This document shows, one piece after another, positions 8,575 through 18,148 of a DNA stretch of 64,000 nucleotides. Origin of the DNA: Prado023 sp963714995 (GTDB taxonomy: Bacteria; Actinomycetota; Actinomycetes; S36-B12; CAIYMF01). The stretch lies in assembly GCA_963714995.1 (NCBI GenBank), contig CAVQQP010000002.1:124001-188000 (forward strand), read 5' to 3'. A model generated the notes under the pieces. That model saw only the letters and a program-made list of their open reading frames with translations. It was not told the DNA's origin and ran no database searches. Both the position numbers and the translations under genes were made by a program. How positions within the stretch are numbered: the stretch's first letter is position 1; each line of letters begins with the position of its first letter.

Positions 8575-9555
8575 GTGCACCTGGCTGAACTGTCCCGCGG
8601 CGAGGTGGCCGCGCTGACGTGGTCGTGGGATCCGCGTTCCCCCCTGATCGGACCACCGTTCCCGTCGCCGGTCCTGGCCGATCCCACGTTCCTGGCCCCC
8701 GACAGCACCCCTGACGGTCGCTGGCACCTGTGGGCGCACTCGCTGCTCGGGATCCACCACCACACCTCCGACGACGGCATCACCTGGCATCGCCAGGGGA
8801 CCGTCGCGCGCAACGCCCTGCGGGCCCAGGTCGTGGACCTCGGGGCAGGCGCCACCCCGCGCTACCGGCTGCTCTACGAGCGGACCCGCGCGTTCATCCC
8901 GTTCGGGGTTCCGTGGCGGTCGTGGATCGAGTCGCGGTCCTCCGACGACCTGCAGCGGTGGTCGGCCCCGGTCGTGCTGCTGCGCCCGACCCTGCCCTGG
9001 CACCGTGACGCGAAGCAGGGGGAGGCGGTCTCCAACCCGTGCCTGGTGCCGCTGCCCGACGCCCGCTGGCGGCTGTACTTCAGCGCCGGCCTGGTGCACG
9101 TCCCGGACTGCGGGTTCAACGAGCCTGCATCGGTGGGCGTGGCCGACGGGCCCGGGCCGGACGGGCCGTTCGAGGTGCGGCCCGAGCCCGTCCTCGGCCC
9201 GGAGCCCGCCGACCGGTGGGCGAACCTCGGGGCCGGCGCGGTGGAGGTGCTGGCGGTCCGGGACGGGTGGGTCGCGTTCCAGAACGCGATCGGGTGGGAC
9301 GCCGGGACCCGCACCTCGAGCTCGGCCGTGCGGGTGCTCACCAGCGCCGACGGCCTGGACTGGGAGGTGACCGGGGAGCCGATCCTGGCGCCGATGGGGT
9401 CCGGTTGGGCAGCGACCCACGTGTACGCCGTGGACGTGCGCGACACCCCGGCCGGGATCCGGCTGTACGCGAACGGGCGCAACGCCGCGCACTGGACCCG
9501 CGGCCGCGAGCACGTCGGGCTCGCGACCCCGGATCTGCCGACGAGTGCGGGCTGA
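8575..9555 (+). CDS. GH43-like five-bladed beta-propeller glycosidase-related protein
   Basis: A 326-aa cytosolic protein (no signal peptide) with repeating Trp/Asp-rich blades, for example VLADPTFLAPDS, GRWHLWAHSLLG, HHTSDDGITW, and RWRLYFSAGLVHVPDCGF, as in the GH43/GH32 beta-propeller superfamily that handles arabino-, xylo- or fructo-oligosaccharides. I can see plausible acidic residues (the Asp in ADPTF) but cannot assign the full catalytic triad, so activity is uncertain. The GTG at 8575 is chosen because a -10 hexamer lies six bases upstream. It converges with the GH2 gene, suggesting a shared role in oligosaccharide use. Confidence 0.6.
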   Translation: MHLAELSRGEVAALTWSWDPRSPLIGPPFPSPVLADPTFLAPDSTPDGRWHLWAHSLLGIHHHTSDDGITWHRQGTVARNALRAQVVDLGAGATPRYRLLYERTRAFIPFGVPWRSWIESRSSDDLQRWSAPVVLLRPTLPWHRDAKQGEAVSNPCLVPLPDARWRLYFSAGLVHVPDCGFNEPASVGVADGPGPDGPFEVRPEPVLGPEPADRWANLGAGAVEVLAVRDGWVAFQNAIGWDAGTRTSSSAVRVLTSADGLDWEVTGEPILAPMGSGWAATHVYAVDVRDTPAGIRLYANGRNAAHWTRGREHVGLATPDLPTSAG

Positions 9556-9573
9556 CCGGCTGGCGAGAAGCCG

Positions 9574-11424
9574 TCAACCCGCGCCCAGGCGCAGCTGCGA
9601 GACCACCGCACGCACCATGTCCTCGTCGATCTTCACGACCCTGCGGTCGTAGGTGAGCAGGCCGTTCGTCTCGTCCTCGACGTCGGACAGCTGCGTGTAC
9701 ACGCTCGCGGACAGGCCAGCGCCGATGGCCGGGATGATCTGCCGGGTGTGCAGGCGGGTGAATGCCCGGGCCAGTGCGGCCGCGTCCGGGTAGCGACGGT
9801 AGCCGAACTCCCGCGTGGTGGTCGAGTGCTCGGGCAGGCGCAGCGAGTACCCCCCGTACTCGGTGAGCGCCAGGGCGCGGTGGGCTGTCCCCCTGCGCGG
9901 ACGCGGCACGCGGAAGGCGCGGAAGTAGACGTGCAGGCTGGTCAGGTCGCCGGCGCCCTGGTCGTGCCACCCGCTGGCGTGATCGACGGTCCGGGTCGGG
10001 TCCAGCGCCCGCACCCGGTCGCACACCTCCGCGGCGTCGAACTGTCCCCAGCCCTCGTTGAACGGGACCCACATCGCCAGCGACACGACATTGCCCAGCA
10101 GCGCGATCGTCGCCTCCATCTCGGCCAGCCAGTGCGCGCGACCGGCCTCATCGCCACGGGCGAACGTCCGGTACCGCCGGTCGTCCACCCGCACCCGGGA
10201 CGCCACTGCCGGGACGCTGATCACCGCCGGGTTGTACCTCCCGCCCCCGTTGACCATGTCCTGCCAGACGAGCATGCCCAGGCGGTCGCAGTGGTGGTAC
10301 CAGCGCAGCGGCTCGACCTTGATGTGCTTGCGCAGCATCGTGAACCCGAGCCGCTTCATCGTGGCGATGTCGTGGACCAGCGCCTCGTCGGAGGGTGCTG
10401 TGTACCCGCCGTCGGACCAGTAGCCCTGGTCCAGGACACCGGCATGGAAGTACGGCGTCCCATTGAGCAGCAGGCGCGGGGTCCCCTCGGCGTCCGGACC
10501 GAGCCCGAACGACCGGAGCCCGGCGTAGCTGCGCACGACGTCGGCGCCCGCGCGCACCTCGAGGTCGTGCAGGAACGGGTCCTCCGGCGACCACCGGCGG
10601 GCGCCGGGCAGCGCCAGCACGAGCGGCTCCCCCACTGCGCCGGCCGCACGCGCCAGCTCGATCCCCCCGGCGCGCACGACGACCTCGGCGGTCATCGCCC
10701 TCCCGTCCCCGTCGGCCGGTGCGGCACCCCGCGGCCCCTCCCCGGGTTCCGCCACGTGCACGACGACCCGCAGGCTCTCGGACCCCGGGATCGCGGGCGC
10801 CGGTCCCAGCTCGGGGATGATCTCCAGCCGCTCGATCCAGCGCGCGGGCACGGCCTCCATCCACACGGTCTGCCAGATCCCTGACTGCGGCGTGTACCAG
10901 ATGCCGCCGCGGGCCAGGCGCTGCTTCCCGCGCGAGAGCTGCCCGGTGTCCGACGGGTCGCGCACGACGACGCGCAGCTCGTTGCCACCGTCGTGCAGGG
11001 CGTCGGTCACGTCGCACGTGAACGGCAGGTAGCCGCCGAGGTGCTCGCCGACACGCTGGTCGTTGACCGACACGCGGCACCACTGGTCGACCGCGCCGAA
11101 GTGCAGCAGCACCCGGGCGTCGGGCGATGGCAGGAAACCCGACGGCAGGACCACCGTGCGCTGGTAGTGCAGGACGTCGTCCGGGCTCACCAGCCGCCCC
11201 ACCCCCGAGAGCAGGGTCTCCGGGGAGAACGGCACGACGATGGTGCCGTCGAACGCCTCCGGCGCGTCCTCGGTGGCCGTGATCGCGTACTGCCAGCGAC
11301 CGTTGAGGTTCAGGTGGCTGGAGCGCACCAGCTGGGGGCGCGGGTACTCCGGCAGCGGGTGGTCGGGGTCCAGGGCCTCGCCCCAGGGCGTCAGCAGGCC
11401 CGCAGCCAGCGACCCGTGCGTCAT
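9574..11424 (-). CDS. Glycoside hydrolase family 2 protein (beta-galactosidase/beta-glucuronidase type)
   Basis: Retaining exo-beta-glycosidase of GH2, 616 aa and without a signal peptide, so it acts on imported sugars. Domain order is an N-terminal jelly roll (about 30-215, containing RGGIWYTPQSGIWQTVW), an immunoglobulin-like domain, then a TIM barrel. The predicted acid/base is E457 in FNEGWGQ and the nucleophile E522 in LTEYGGYS. The ATG overlaps the stop of the upstream MFS gene as ATGA, indicating co-translation with a transporter. Substrate (galactoside, glucuronide, mannoside) cannot be told from sequence alone. Confidence 0.88.
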   Translation of the reverse strand: MTHGSLAAGLLTPWGEALDPDHPLPEYPRPQLVRSSHLNLNGRWQYAITATEDAPEAFDGTIVVPFSPETLLSGVGRLVSPDDVLHYQRTVVLPSGFLPSPDARVLLHFGAVDQWCRVSVNDQRVGEHLGGYLPFTCDVTDALHDGGNELRVVVRDPSDTGQLSRGKQRLARGGIWYTPQSGIWQTVWMEAVPARWIERLEIIPELGPAPAIPGSESLRVVVHVAEPGEGPRGAAPADGDGRAMTAEVVVRAGGIELARAAGAVGEPLVLALPGARRWSPEDPFLHDLEVRAGADVVRSYAGLRSFGLGPDAEGTPRLLLNGTPYFHAGVLDQGYWSDGGYTAPSDEALVHDIATMKRLGFTMLRKHIKVEPLRWYHHCDRLGMLVWQDMVNGGGRYNPAVISVPAVASRVRVDDRRYRTFARGDEAGRAHWLAEMEATIALLGNVVSLAMWVPFNEGWGQFDAAEVCDRVRALDPTRTVDHASGWHDQGAGDLTSLHVYFRAFRVPRPRRGTAHRALALTEYGGYSLRLPEHSTTTREFGYRRYPDAAALARAFTRLHTRQIIPAIGAGLSASVYTQLSDVEDETNGLLTYDRRVVKIDEDMVRAVVSQLRLGAG

Positions 11425-12734
11425 GCGCCGATCTCGCCGTCGGCCACGGGCACGGCGAGGGCGGCCGCATCCGCCCGGCGCAGCGCCAGCGCCGGGATCA
11501 CCGCCAGCACCGCGACCACCGCGGCGGCCACGAAGATCCCGGCCGTCGGGACCTGCTTGAGCTGGCCGAGGTCCTCGTAGTACTGGTCGGCACCGCGGAT
11601 CACCGCCGCCCCGATCGAGGGCCCGATGACCATCGGGATCAGCACGAAGAACACCATCCGCAGGCCCTGGACGGCACCCACGCGGTCGGTGGGCGTGTGG
11701 TCGCGCACCGTGGCGTTCACCGTGGCCGACACGAGGATGAACCCGCTCATGAGCACCAGCCCCGCTCCGATCAGCGGCAGGAGGTCACGCACCACCGTCA
11801 TCAGCAGGAGACCCGCCACGTAGATGCCCAGGGCCGGGATCATCGCCCGCACCTTGCCCACACGGTCGATCACCCGGCCGCCGAGCACCCCGGCGACGGC
11901 CGATCCGGTCAGCACGACAGCGAGCACCAGCGCATAGGCCTCGATGCGCAGGCCGTACTGGATGTAGATCAGCAGGAAGGGCAGGAACACCTGGGAGGAG
12001 ATCCCGACCACGCCCAGCGTGCACAACGTGAGCATCAGGCCCGGGTTCCGGCGCACCTCGGCCGGGCGCAGGGACGCCGCCACGGCCCGCAGGGAGGAGC
12101 CCTCGGACCGAACGTGGCCTGGGGCGTCGACCACGAGGAGCCACGCCAGCACCCCGGTGCCCACCATGACCGAACCGACCAGGATGAAGAACGCCGACCA
12201 CTGCCCGGCCTGGGTCATCGGGTCGAGCGCACCGAAGACCAGGAGCATCGACACCAACGGCATCACCTGGAGCACTCCCTCGACCCGGCCCCGGTTGTCC
12301 ACGTCGGTGATGTCGGTGACCCAGGCGTTGAAGGCGGCGTCGTTGGCGCCTGCTCCGAAGAAGCTCATCACGGCGTCGACGACGACGATCGCCACGACGG
12401 CGGCCGCGACCGCGCCGGCGAACGGCACGAGTCGGCCGACGTTCTCCGGGTTCACCAGTCCGAACGCCATCGTCGACAGGCCCCAGAGGATGTAGCCGAG
12501 CGAGATGAAGACCCGTCGCCGGCCGACGCGGTCGCTCCACGCCCCGACGAGGAACGCCGCCAGCGTCGCAGCAACGGCACTGGCCGCGACGGTCGCGGCG
12601 ATCGCGCCCGGCGAGTCGGTGATCGTGTCGTAGATGAACAGGTTGAGGTAGAGGTTCTCGATGGTCCAGGCGACCTGCCCGGCGAGCCCCACGAGCACCA
12701 GGGCCCACCAGCTTCGGGCAGGTATCCGCTGCAT
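11421..12734 (-). CDS. MFS transporter
   Basis: Major facilitator superfamily permease of 437 aa with about twelve hydrophobic helices. The conserved loop between TM2 and TM3 reads GAWSDRVGRRRVF, and a related GGRVIDRVGKVRA loop sits in the second half. The ATG at 12734 has a GGAGGAGGG ribosome site, which decides this start over a longer frame. Its stop overlaps the GH2 start, so it probably imports the oligosaccharide or glycoside that the GH2 enzyme cleaves. Substrate is inferred from context only. Confidence 0.85.
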   Translation of the reverse strand: MQRIPARSWWALVLVGLAGQVAWTIENLYLNLFIYDTITDSPGAIAATVAASAVAATLAAFLVGAWSDRVGRRRVFISLGYILWGLSTMAFGLVNPENVGRLVPFAGAVAAAVVAIVVVDAVMSFFGAGANDAAFNAWVTDITDVDNRGRVEGVLQVMPLVSMLLVFGALDPMTQAGQWSAFFILVGSVMVGTGVLAWLLVVDAPGHVRSEGSSLRAVAASLRPAEVRRNPGLMLTLCTLGVVGISSQVFLPFLLIYIQYGLRIEAYALVLAVVLTGSAVAGVLGGRVIDRVGKVRAMIPALGIYVAGLLLMTVVRDLLPLIGAGLVLMSGFILVSATVNATVRDHTPTDRVGAVQGLRMVFFVLIPMVIGPSIGAAVIRGADQYYEDLGQLKQVPTAGIFVAAAVVAVLAVIPALALRRADAAALAVPVADGEIGA

Positions 12735-12821
12735 GGGCCCTCCTCCGGACCACCTCCGACCCCCGGGGTCGATCCTATGAGGGCGAGGCCACATGCCGCG
12801 TCTTGGTGCTGGGTGTGCTCG

Positions 12822-12827
12822 TATGCT
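12822..12827 (+). promoter_or_regulatory. -10 element (TATGCT) upstream of the five-gene operon
   Basis: TATGCT lies about 26 bases before the GTG at 12854 and upstream of its GGAGGGA ribosome site, in the short divergent gap after the MFS gene. It is the most promoter-like hexamer there; a clear -35 is not seen. Confidence 0.35.
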
Positions 12828-12853
12828 GGCCGCGACCCAGGGAGGGAGTGCCC

Positions 12854-14438
12854 GTGCAGCGGCAGCGCCACGTCCTGGCCATCGACCTGGGCACGAGCGG
12901 GCCGAAGGCCGCAGTCGTCGACGTCACGGGCCGCACACCCGGAACGGCCCGGGCCTCCGTGGACACGCTCACCCAGCCCGGGGGCATCGCCGAGCAGGAC
13001 GCCCGGCAGGTCTGGGACGCGGTGAAGTCCGCCGCGGTCCGGGCACTGGCCGCCTCCGGCGTGGGCAGCGAGGACATCGTGGCGGTCATCTGCACGAGCC
13101 AGTACTCCTCGATCGTCCCGGTGGACCGCGACGGCGAGCCGACGAGCAACATGGTCCTCTGGCAGGACCACCGCGGAACGAAGAAGGACCTGCAGGGCGT
13201 GGCTGGGTTCCCGAAGCACGCCGACAACCCCGTGGACCTGCTGCGCTGGCTGCGGGTGCACGGCATTCCGCCGATCGTCGACAGCCTGTCACTGGCCCAC
13301 ATGCGGCACCTGAAGTTCTCGCGCCCGGACGTGTACGCGCGCACGGCATGGCTCCTGGAGCCGATGGACTACGTGACGATGCGCCTGACCGGCCGGGCGA
13401 CCGCGAACCAGGCGTCGGCCTTCATGTACCTCATGACCGACAACCGGCGCCTGGACATCACCGACTACGAGCCGCGGCTTGTGGCCGCCTCCCTCATCGA
13501 CCGGGAGAAGCTGCCCGAGCTGGTCCCGATGGACTCCATCGTCGGGACCCTCCTGCCGGACGTCGCCGACGAGCTCGGGCTCCTGCCGAGCACCCAGGTC
13601 ATCGCCGGGCTCAACGACACCCAGGCCGGCGGCGTGGGCGCGGGCGCCTTCACCGGCACGCACGCCGCGGTGTCCGTGGGGTCGACCAGCGTCATGATCA
13701 CGCACGTCGACTTCAAGCGCACCCACGTGTTCAACGGCATCGTGAGCATGCCCAGCCCGGTGCCCGACACCTACTTCGTGATGGCCGAGAACGGCATGGC
13801 CGGCGCCGCGCTGGAGCGCTTCCTGACCAACATCGTCTACGGCAGCGACCACTTCAGCGAGGCCGCGGTCCATGACCGCTACGAGGCCCTGCAGCGCGTC
13901 GCCGGGGACGATCCCGGCGGGAAGCGACGGGCTGCTGTTCCTGCCCTGGCTGTCGGGGTCGATGGCGCCCTCCGAGGACGGCCAGATGCGCGGCGGCTTC
14001 CTGAACATCAGCACGAGGACGACCCGCGGGGACATGGCCCGCGCTGTCCTCGAGGGCGTCTCGCAGAACCTGCGGTGGGTGCGCGGACCCGTGGAGAAGT
14101 TCGCCAAGCGCACGTTCAGCCACTTCTCGATCTACGGCGGCGGGGCCCGCTCGGACCTGTGGTGCCAGATCATGGCCGATGTCCTGGGATCGCCCGTGCA
14201 CCAGCTGGACAACTGCGACTACACCGTGTCCGTCGGCGCCGGACTCCTGGCGTTCGAGCGGCTGGGCGACATGAGCTTCGACGACATCAGCGGCCAGGTG
14301 CGCACCCGCCGTGTGTTCGACCCGGACCCGCGCAACACCGCCACGTACGACGCCCTCCACGAGCAGTTCGTGAAGGCCTTCAAGGCGACCAAGCCGATCT
14401 ACCGCGCACTCAACGCCAACCAGGGGGCAGGCACGTGA
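12854..14438 (+). CDS. FGGY-family carbohydrate kinase (one frameshift)
   Basis: Sugar or polyol kinase of the xylulokinase/glycerol kinase superfamily, first gene of a five-gene operon. The phosphate-1 loop IDLGTSGPKAAVVD opens the protein, GLNDTQAGGVGAGAF is the central ATP-domain region, and the late IYGGGARSDLWCQIMADVLG matches the adenosine-binding signature. The GTG at 12854 has a GGAGGGA ribosome site. The frame shifts at the GGG run 13919-13921; removing one base joins PGGSDGLLFLPWLSG and yields a normal length of about 527 aa. The stop overlaps the next start as TGATG. Which sugar it phosphorylates is unknown. Confidence 0.78.
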
Positions 14439-15232
14439 TGGATCACGACGAGGTCGCTGCCGTGCTCGACGTGGGGATCGCCGCCGTGCGCGACGCCGGG
14501 TCGATCGCGCTGGACTACTTCCGCACGGACATGACGGTGGACAACAAGCTCGCCGGCATCGCGTACGACCCGGTGACGGAGGCCGACAAGGGTGTCGAGA
14601 CCCATGTGCGCGCCGCCCTCACCGCGCGCTTCCCCGACCACCAGGTGATCGGCGAGGAGAGCGGCACGACGGGCGCCGGGCCGATCAGCTGGATCATCGA
14701 CCCGATCGACGGGACGCGTGCGTTCATCAGCGGGATGCCGACGTGGGGCACGCTGCTCGGGCTGGTCGTCGACGGCCAGCCGGTGGCCGGGGTGATGCAC
14801 CAGCCCTTCACCGACGAGACGTTCGCCGCCGACCCTGCCCGCGGATCGCGGTTCCTGCGCGCGGGCACCGAGCGACAGCTGCGCACCCGGACGAGCGCCA
14901 CCCTCGACGACGCGATCCTCTACAGCACGCATCCCACCATGCTCGAGTGGGCCGGGGTCCTCGACCGGTTCCAGGCGCTCAGCGCCCAGGTACGGCTGCA
15001 GCGGTGGGGCGGGGACTGCTACGCCTTCGCGCTGGTGGCGATGGGCACGATCGACCTCGTCGTGGACGGCTGCCTCATGCCCTACGACATCGTGCCGCTC
15101 ATCCCGATCATCGAGCTCGCCGGTGGGGTGGTGACCGACCTCGAGGGGCGGGTGCCGATGAACGGCGGCACCGTCATCGCGGCGGCCAACCCCGACCTGC
15201 ATGCCCAGGCCCTCGCTGCCCTGCGCGGCTGA
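14438..15232 (+). CDS. Inositol-monophosphatase-family phosphatase (HisN/SuhB-like)
   Basis: Mg2+-dependent, Li+-sensitive type phosphomonoesterase of 264 aa. The metal-binding motifs are all visible: EADKGVE and GEESG in the first third, DPIDGTRAF at residues 88-96, and WGGDCYAFALVAMG near 190 with the late DIVPLIPIIELAGG. Relatives hydrolyse inositol-1-phosphate, histidinol phosphate or fructose-1,6-bisphosphate. Because it overlaps the FGGY kinase stop by one base and precedes a PLP lyase, I favour a catabolic or biosynthetic sugar-phosphate substrate over histidine synthesis; no his gene is nearby. Confidence 0.8.
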   Translation: MDHDEVAAVLDVGIAAVRDAGSIALDYFRTDMTVDNKLAGIAYDPVTEADKGVETHVRAALTARFPDHQVIGEESGTTGAGPISWIIDPIDGTRAFISGMPTWGTLLGLVVDGQPVAGVMHQPFTDETFAADPARGSRFLRAGTERQLRTRTSATLDDAILYSTHPTMLEWAGVLDRFQALSAQVRLQRWGGDCYAFALVAMGTIDLVVDGCLMPYDIVPLIPIIELAGGVVTDLEGRVPMNGGTVIAAANPDLHAQALAALRG

Positions 15233-15271
15233 CAGCCACACCACCGGACAGACGTCCAGGAAGGAACGACG

Positions 15272-16705
15272 ATGGACCTCGACGCGATCCACCGCGCCAT
15301 GTACCCCTACGCCGAGCGGTACGGGGTGATCCGCGGGTTCCCCGAGGAGGGGATGGACCGCGAGGCGATCCTCGCCCAGCTCCGGGAGATGTCGGCCGAG
15401 GAGGATGCCAAGTGGGAGGGCGGGAAGGTCTCGGGCAGCATCTACCACGGCGAGCACGAGCACTACGACTTCCTCAACGAGTGCTTCGGCTACTTCAACC
15501 ACACCAACGCGCTCCAGCGCGACATGTGCCCGTCCATGAGCCGGTTCGAGTCCGAGATCATCGCCATGACCCTGGACATGCTCAACGCCGATGCCGTGAC
15601 CCAGCGGGATCCGGGCCTGACGCCCTGCGGGACGCTCGGGTTCGGCGGGACCGAGAGCATCCTGAACTCGGTGCTGGCCTATCGGAACATCGCCCAGGCG
15701 CGGGGCGTCGCGCGCCCGCAGATGATCTGGCCGGAGACCGCCCATCCGGCCTTCACGAAGGGAGCCCACCTGTTCGGGCTCGACGTGATCGTGGCACCGG
15801 TCGACCCGGTCACGACGATGGTCGACATCGACTTCGTCCGCGACCACATCAGCCCGGAGACCGCCATGCTGATCGGGACGGCCGGCAACTACGCGTACGG
15901 GACGATCGACCCGATCGCCGAGCTGTCCGACCTCGCCGTCGAGCACGGGACCTACCTGCACGTCGACGCGTGCCTGGGCGGCTTCATCCTGCCGTGGGGC
16001 CAGGAGCTGGGGTACCCGAACATCCCGCTGTTCGACTTCCGGCTCCCCGGCGTCAGCTCCATCTCGGCGGACACCCACAAGTACGGCTACGGGCTCAAGG
16101 GCACCTCGGTCCTGGCCTGGCGGGACTCGTGGCTGCGCCAGCACCACTACTTCCTCCAGCCCGGGTGGAAGGGTGGGGCCTACGGCTCCCCCGGCCTGGC
16201 GGGCAGCCGCTCCGGTGGCCTGATCGCGGCCACGTGGGCGGCGATGGTCAACTACGGCAAGCAGGGCTACCGCGACCGCGCGAGGCGGATCTTCGACACC
16301 GCGTTCGAGATGCAGGACGTGGTCACCAGCCACCCCGAGCTGCGGCTCATGGGCAAGCCCACCTTCTGCTTCTCGTTCACCTCGGATGAGTTCAACATCT
16401 ACCACCTCAACGACGCCATGGTCGCCCGCGGCTGGCGGTTCAACGGCCAGCAGCTGCCCGACGCGCTGCACATGGCGGTGACCGGCCCGCAGCTGCAGCC
16501 CGGCGTCGTCGAGGCGTTCGCCACCGACCTGGCAGCCGCGATCGAGTACGCGAAGCATCCGGACAGCCCACAGCCGCGCAGTGCTGCGGTGTACGGCGCC
16601 AGCGGCGACACCGAGGGCGTGGACCCCCAGGCAGCGACCTTCCTGCTCACCCTTCTGCTCAACGCCTTCACCGACGGCGCCCCCCAGCCCCGCGCGAGCG
16701 TCTGA
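15272..16705 (+). CDS. PLP-dependent lyase/decarboxylase, sphingosine-1-phosphate-lyase-like
   Basis: Fold type I PLP enzyme of the group II decarboxylase clan, 477 aa. The Schiff-base lysine is predicted at K270 in SADTHKYGYGLKGT, which resembles the S1P lyase motif; HVDACLGGF provides the cofactor Asp, and GFGGTESILN the phosphate-binding turn. S1P lyases split a phosphorylated amino alcohol into an aldehyde and phosphoethanolamine; the bacterial substrate here is unknown. The ATG at 15272 has an AGGAAGG site, 39 bp after the phosphatase. Unlike eukaryotic S1P lyases it has no N-terminal membrane anchor. An alternative is an amino-acid decarboxylase. Confidence 0.75.
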   Translation: MDLDAIHRAMYPYAERYGVIRGFPEEGMDREAILAQLREMSAEEDAKWEGGKVSGSIYHGEHEHYDFLNECFGYFNHTNALQRDMCPSMSRFESEIIAMTLDMLNADAVTQRDPGLTPCGTLGFGGTESILNSVLAYRNIAQARGVARPQMIWPETAHPAFTKGAHLFGLDVIVAPVDPVTTMVDIDFVRDHISPETAMLIGTAGNYAYGTIDPIAELSDLAVEHGTYLHVDACLGGFILPWGQELGYPNIPLFDFRLPGVSSISADTHKYGYGLKGTSVLAWRDSWLRQHHYFLQPGWKGGAYGSPGLAGSRSGGLIAATWAAMVNYGKQGYRDRARRIFDTAFEMQDVVTSHPELRLMGKPTFCFSFTSDEFNIYHLNDAMVARGWRFNGQQLPDALHMAVTGPQLQPGVVEAFATDLAAAIEYAKHPDSPQPRSAAVYGASGDTEGVDPQAATFLLTLLLNAFTDGAPQPRASV

Positions 16706-16729
16706 CCCGGCAGCAGAGAGGACCCGACA

Positions 16730-18125
16730 GTGACGGAGACCGTGAACGCCGTGGTCGGTGCCGCGAACCGCGGGTTCGACGCCGACGTGTGCCTGATCGG
16801 CGCGGGTGCCGCGGGCCTGGCCGCCGGCAGGGCGCTGGCCGACCGCGGCATCGCCTTCGACTGGTTCGAGAAGGGGTCCATGGTCGGGGGGCTCTGGCGC
16901 ATCGACAACGACAACGGCTGCGTGGCCGCGTACAAGACGCTGCACCTGAACAGCTCGCGCCCGCTGACCCAGTTCCCCTCGTACCCGATGCCCGAGGACT
17001 GGCCGGACTACCCACGCCACGAGCAGATCGCTGCCTACTTCCAGGGCTTCGCCGAGGACAACCACCTGCTGGAGCGGATCACCTTCCGCACCGAGGTGAC
17101 CGGCGTCGAGCCGCTGCCCGGGGACGGGTCCCCGGGCAGCCCACGGCTGGGCCGTCACGGTCACCGGCGGCCAGCGGAGGACCTACAGGGCTGTCATGGT
17201 CGCCAACGGCCACCACGGCACGCCCAGTGTCCCCGACTTCCCCGGGGAGTTCACGGGCGAGACCTTCCACTCCCACGACTACCGCGATCCCGTGGTCTTC
17301 ACCGACAAGGACGTCGTGGTGGTCGGTGTCGGCAACTCCGGCATGGACATCGCCTGCGATGCGGCCAAGGTGGCCCGACGCGTGTACCTCGTGACCCGGC
17401 ACGGGGTGCACGTGATCCCCAAGTACGTCTTCGGCAGGCCCGTCGACCAGTTGGGCACCCCGCTGATGGCCTACCTCCCGTTCCCGGTCGAACGGACCCT
17501 GTACGAGGCCATCCTGCGGATCAGCCAGGGCCGGCCCGAGGACCGGGGGCTGCCCAAGCCCGACCACCGCCTGCTGCACGCCCACCCGACGGTGTCCGCC
17601 GAGCTCTACGACCGGGTCGGACACGGTGACATCACGATGAAGCCCGGCATCGAACGACTCGAGGGCGATCAGGTCCGATTCGGTGACGACAGCGTCGTGC
17701 ACGCCGACGTCCTCGTCCTGGCCACCGGCTACCGGGTCTCGTTGCCGTTCCTCGCACCCGAGGTCTTCGACCCCGCGCACAACGCGATGCCGCTGTACCA
17801 GCGCGTCGTCTCCCCGGACAGGCCGGGGCTGTTCTTCATCGGCTTCATCCAGACCGTCGGGGCCGGGATCCCGCTGTACGAGTACCAGTCGCAGTGGATC
17901 GGCGACGTCCTGACCGGTGAGGCTGCGCTCCCCTCCCCGGACGAGATGCGCGCGTGGATCGCCCGGGACCAGCGGTCCATGGCCGCGCGCTACCTGCGCT
18001 CGGACCGGCACACCATGCAGGTCGACTACTGGCGCTACATCCGCGCCATGAAGGAGGCTCGGGCGCGCCGGCCCAATCCCTCCCTGCTCAGCCGGGTGAC
18101 CGCCCCGCTGGCGGGCCTGCGGTAG
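16730..18125 (+). CDS. Flavin-containing monooxygenase (one frameshift)
   Basis: Class B flavoprotein monooxygenase that uses NADPH and O2 to oxygenate a nucleophilic N or S, or a ketone. The FAD loop CLIGAGAAGLAAGRAL is at the N-terminus, the FMO signature FTGETFHSHDY follows, then a second Rossmann loop VVVGVGNSGMDIA and LATGY. The GTG at 16730 has an AGAGAGGA ribosome site. The frame breaks near 17140-17151; removing one C from the CCC at 17140-17142 gives a continuous protein of about 464 aa reading GSHGWAVTVTGG across the join. It sits 24 bp after the PLP enzyme, so one transcript is likely. Confidence 0.78.
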
Positions 18126-18148
18126 GCGCGAGGAAGGACGAAACCGAC

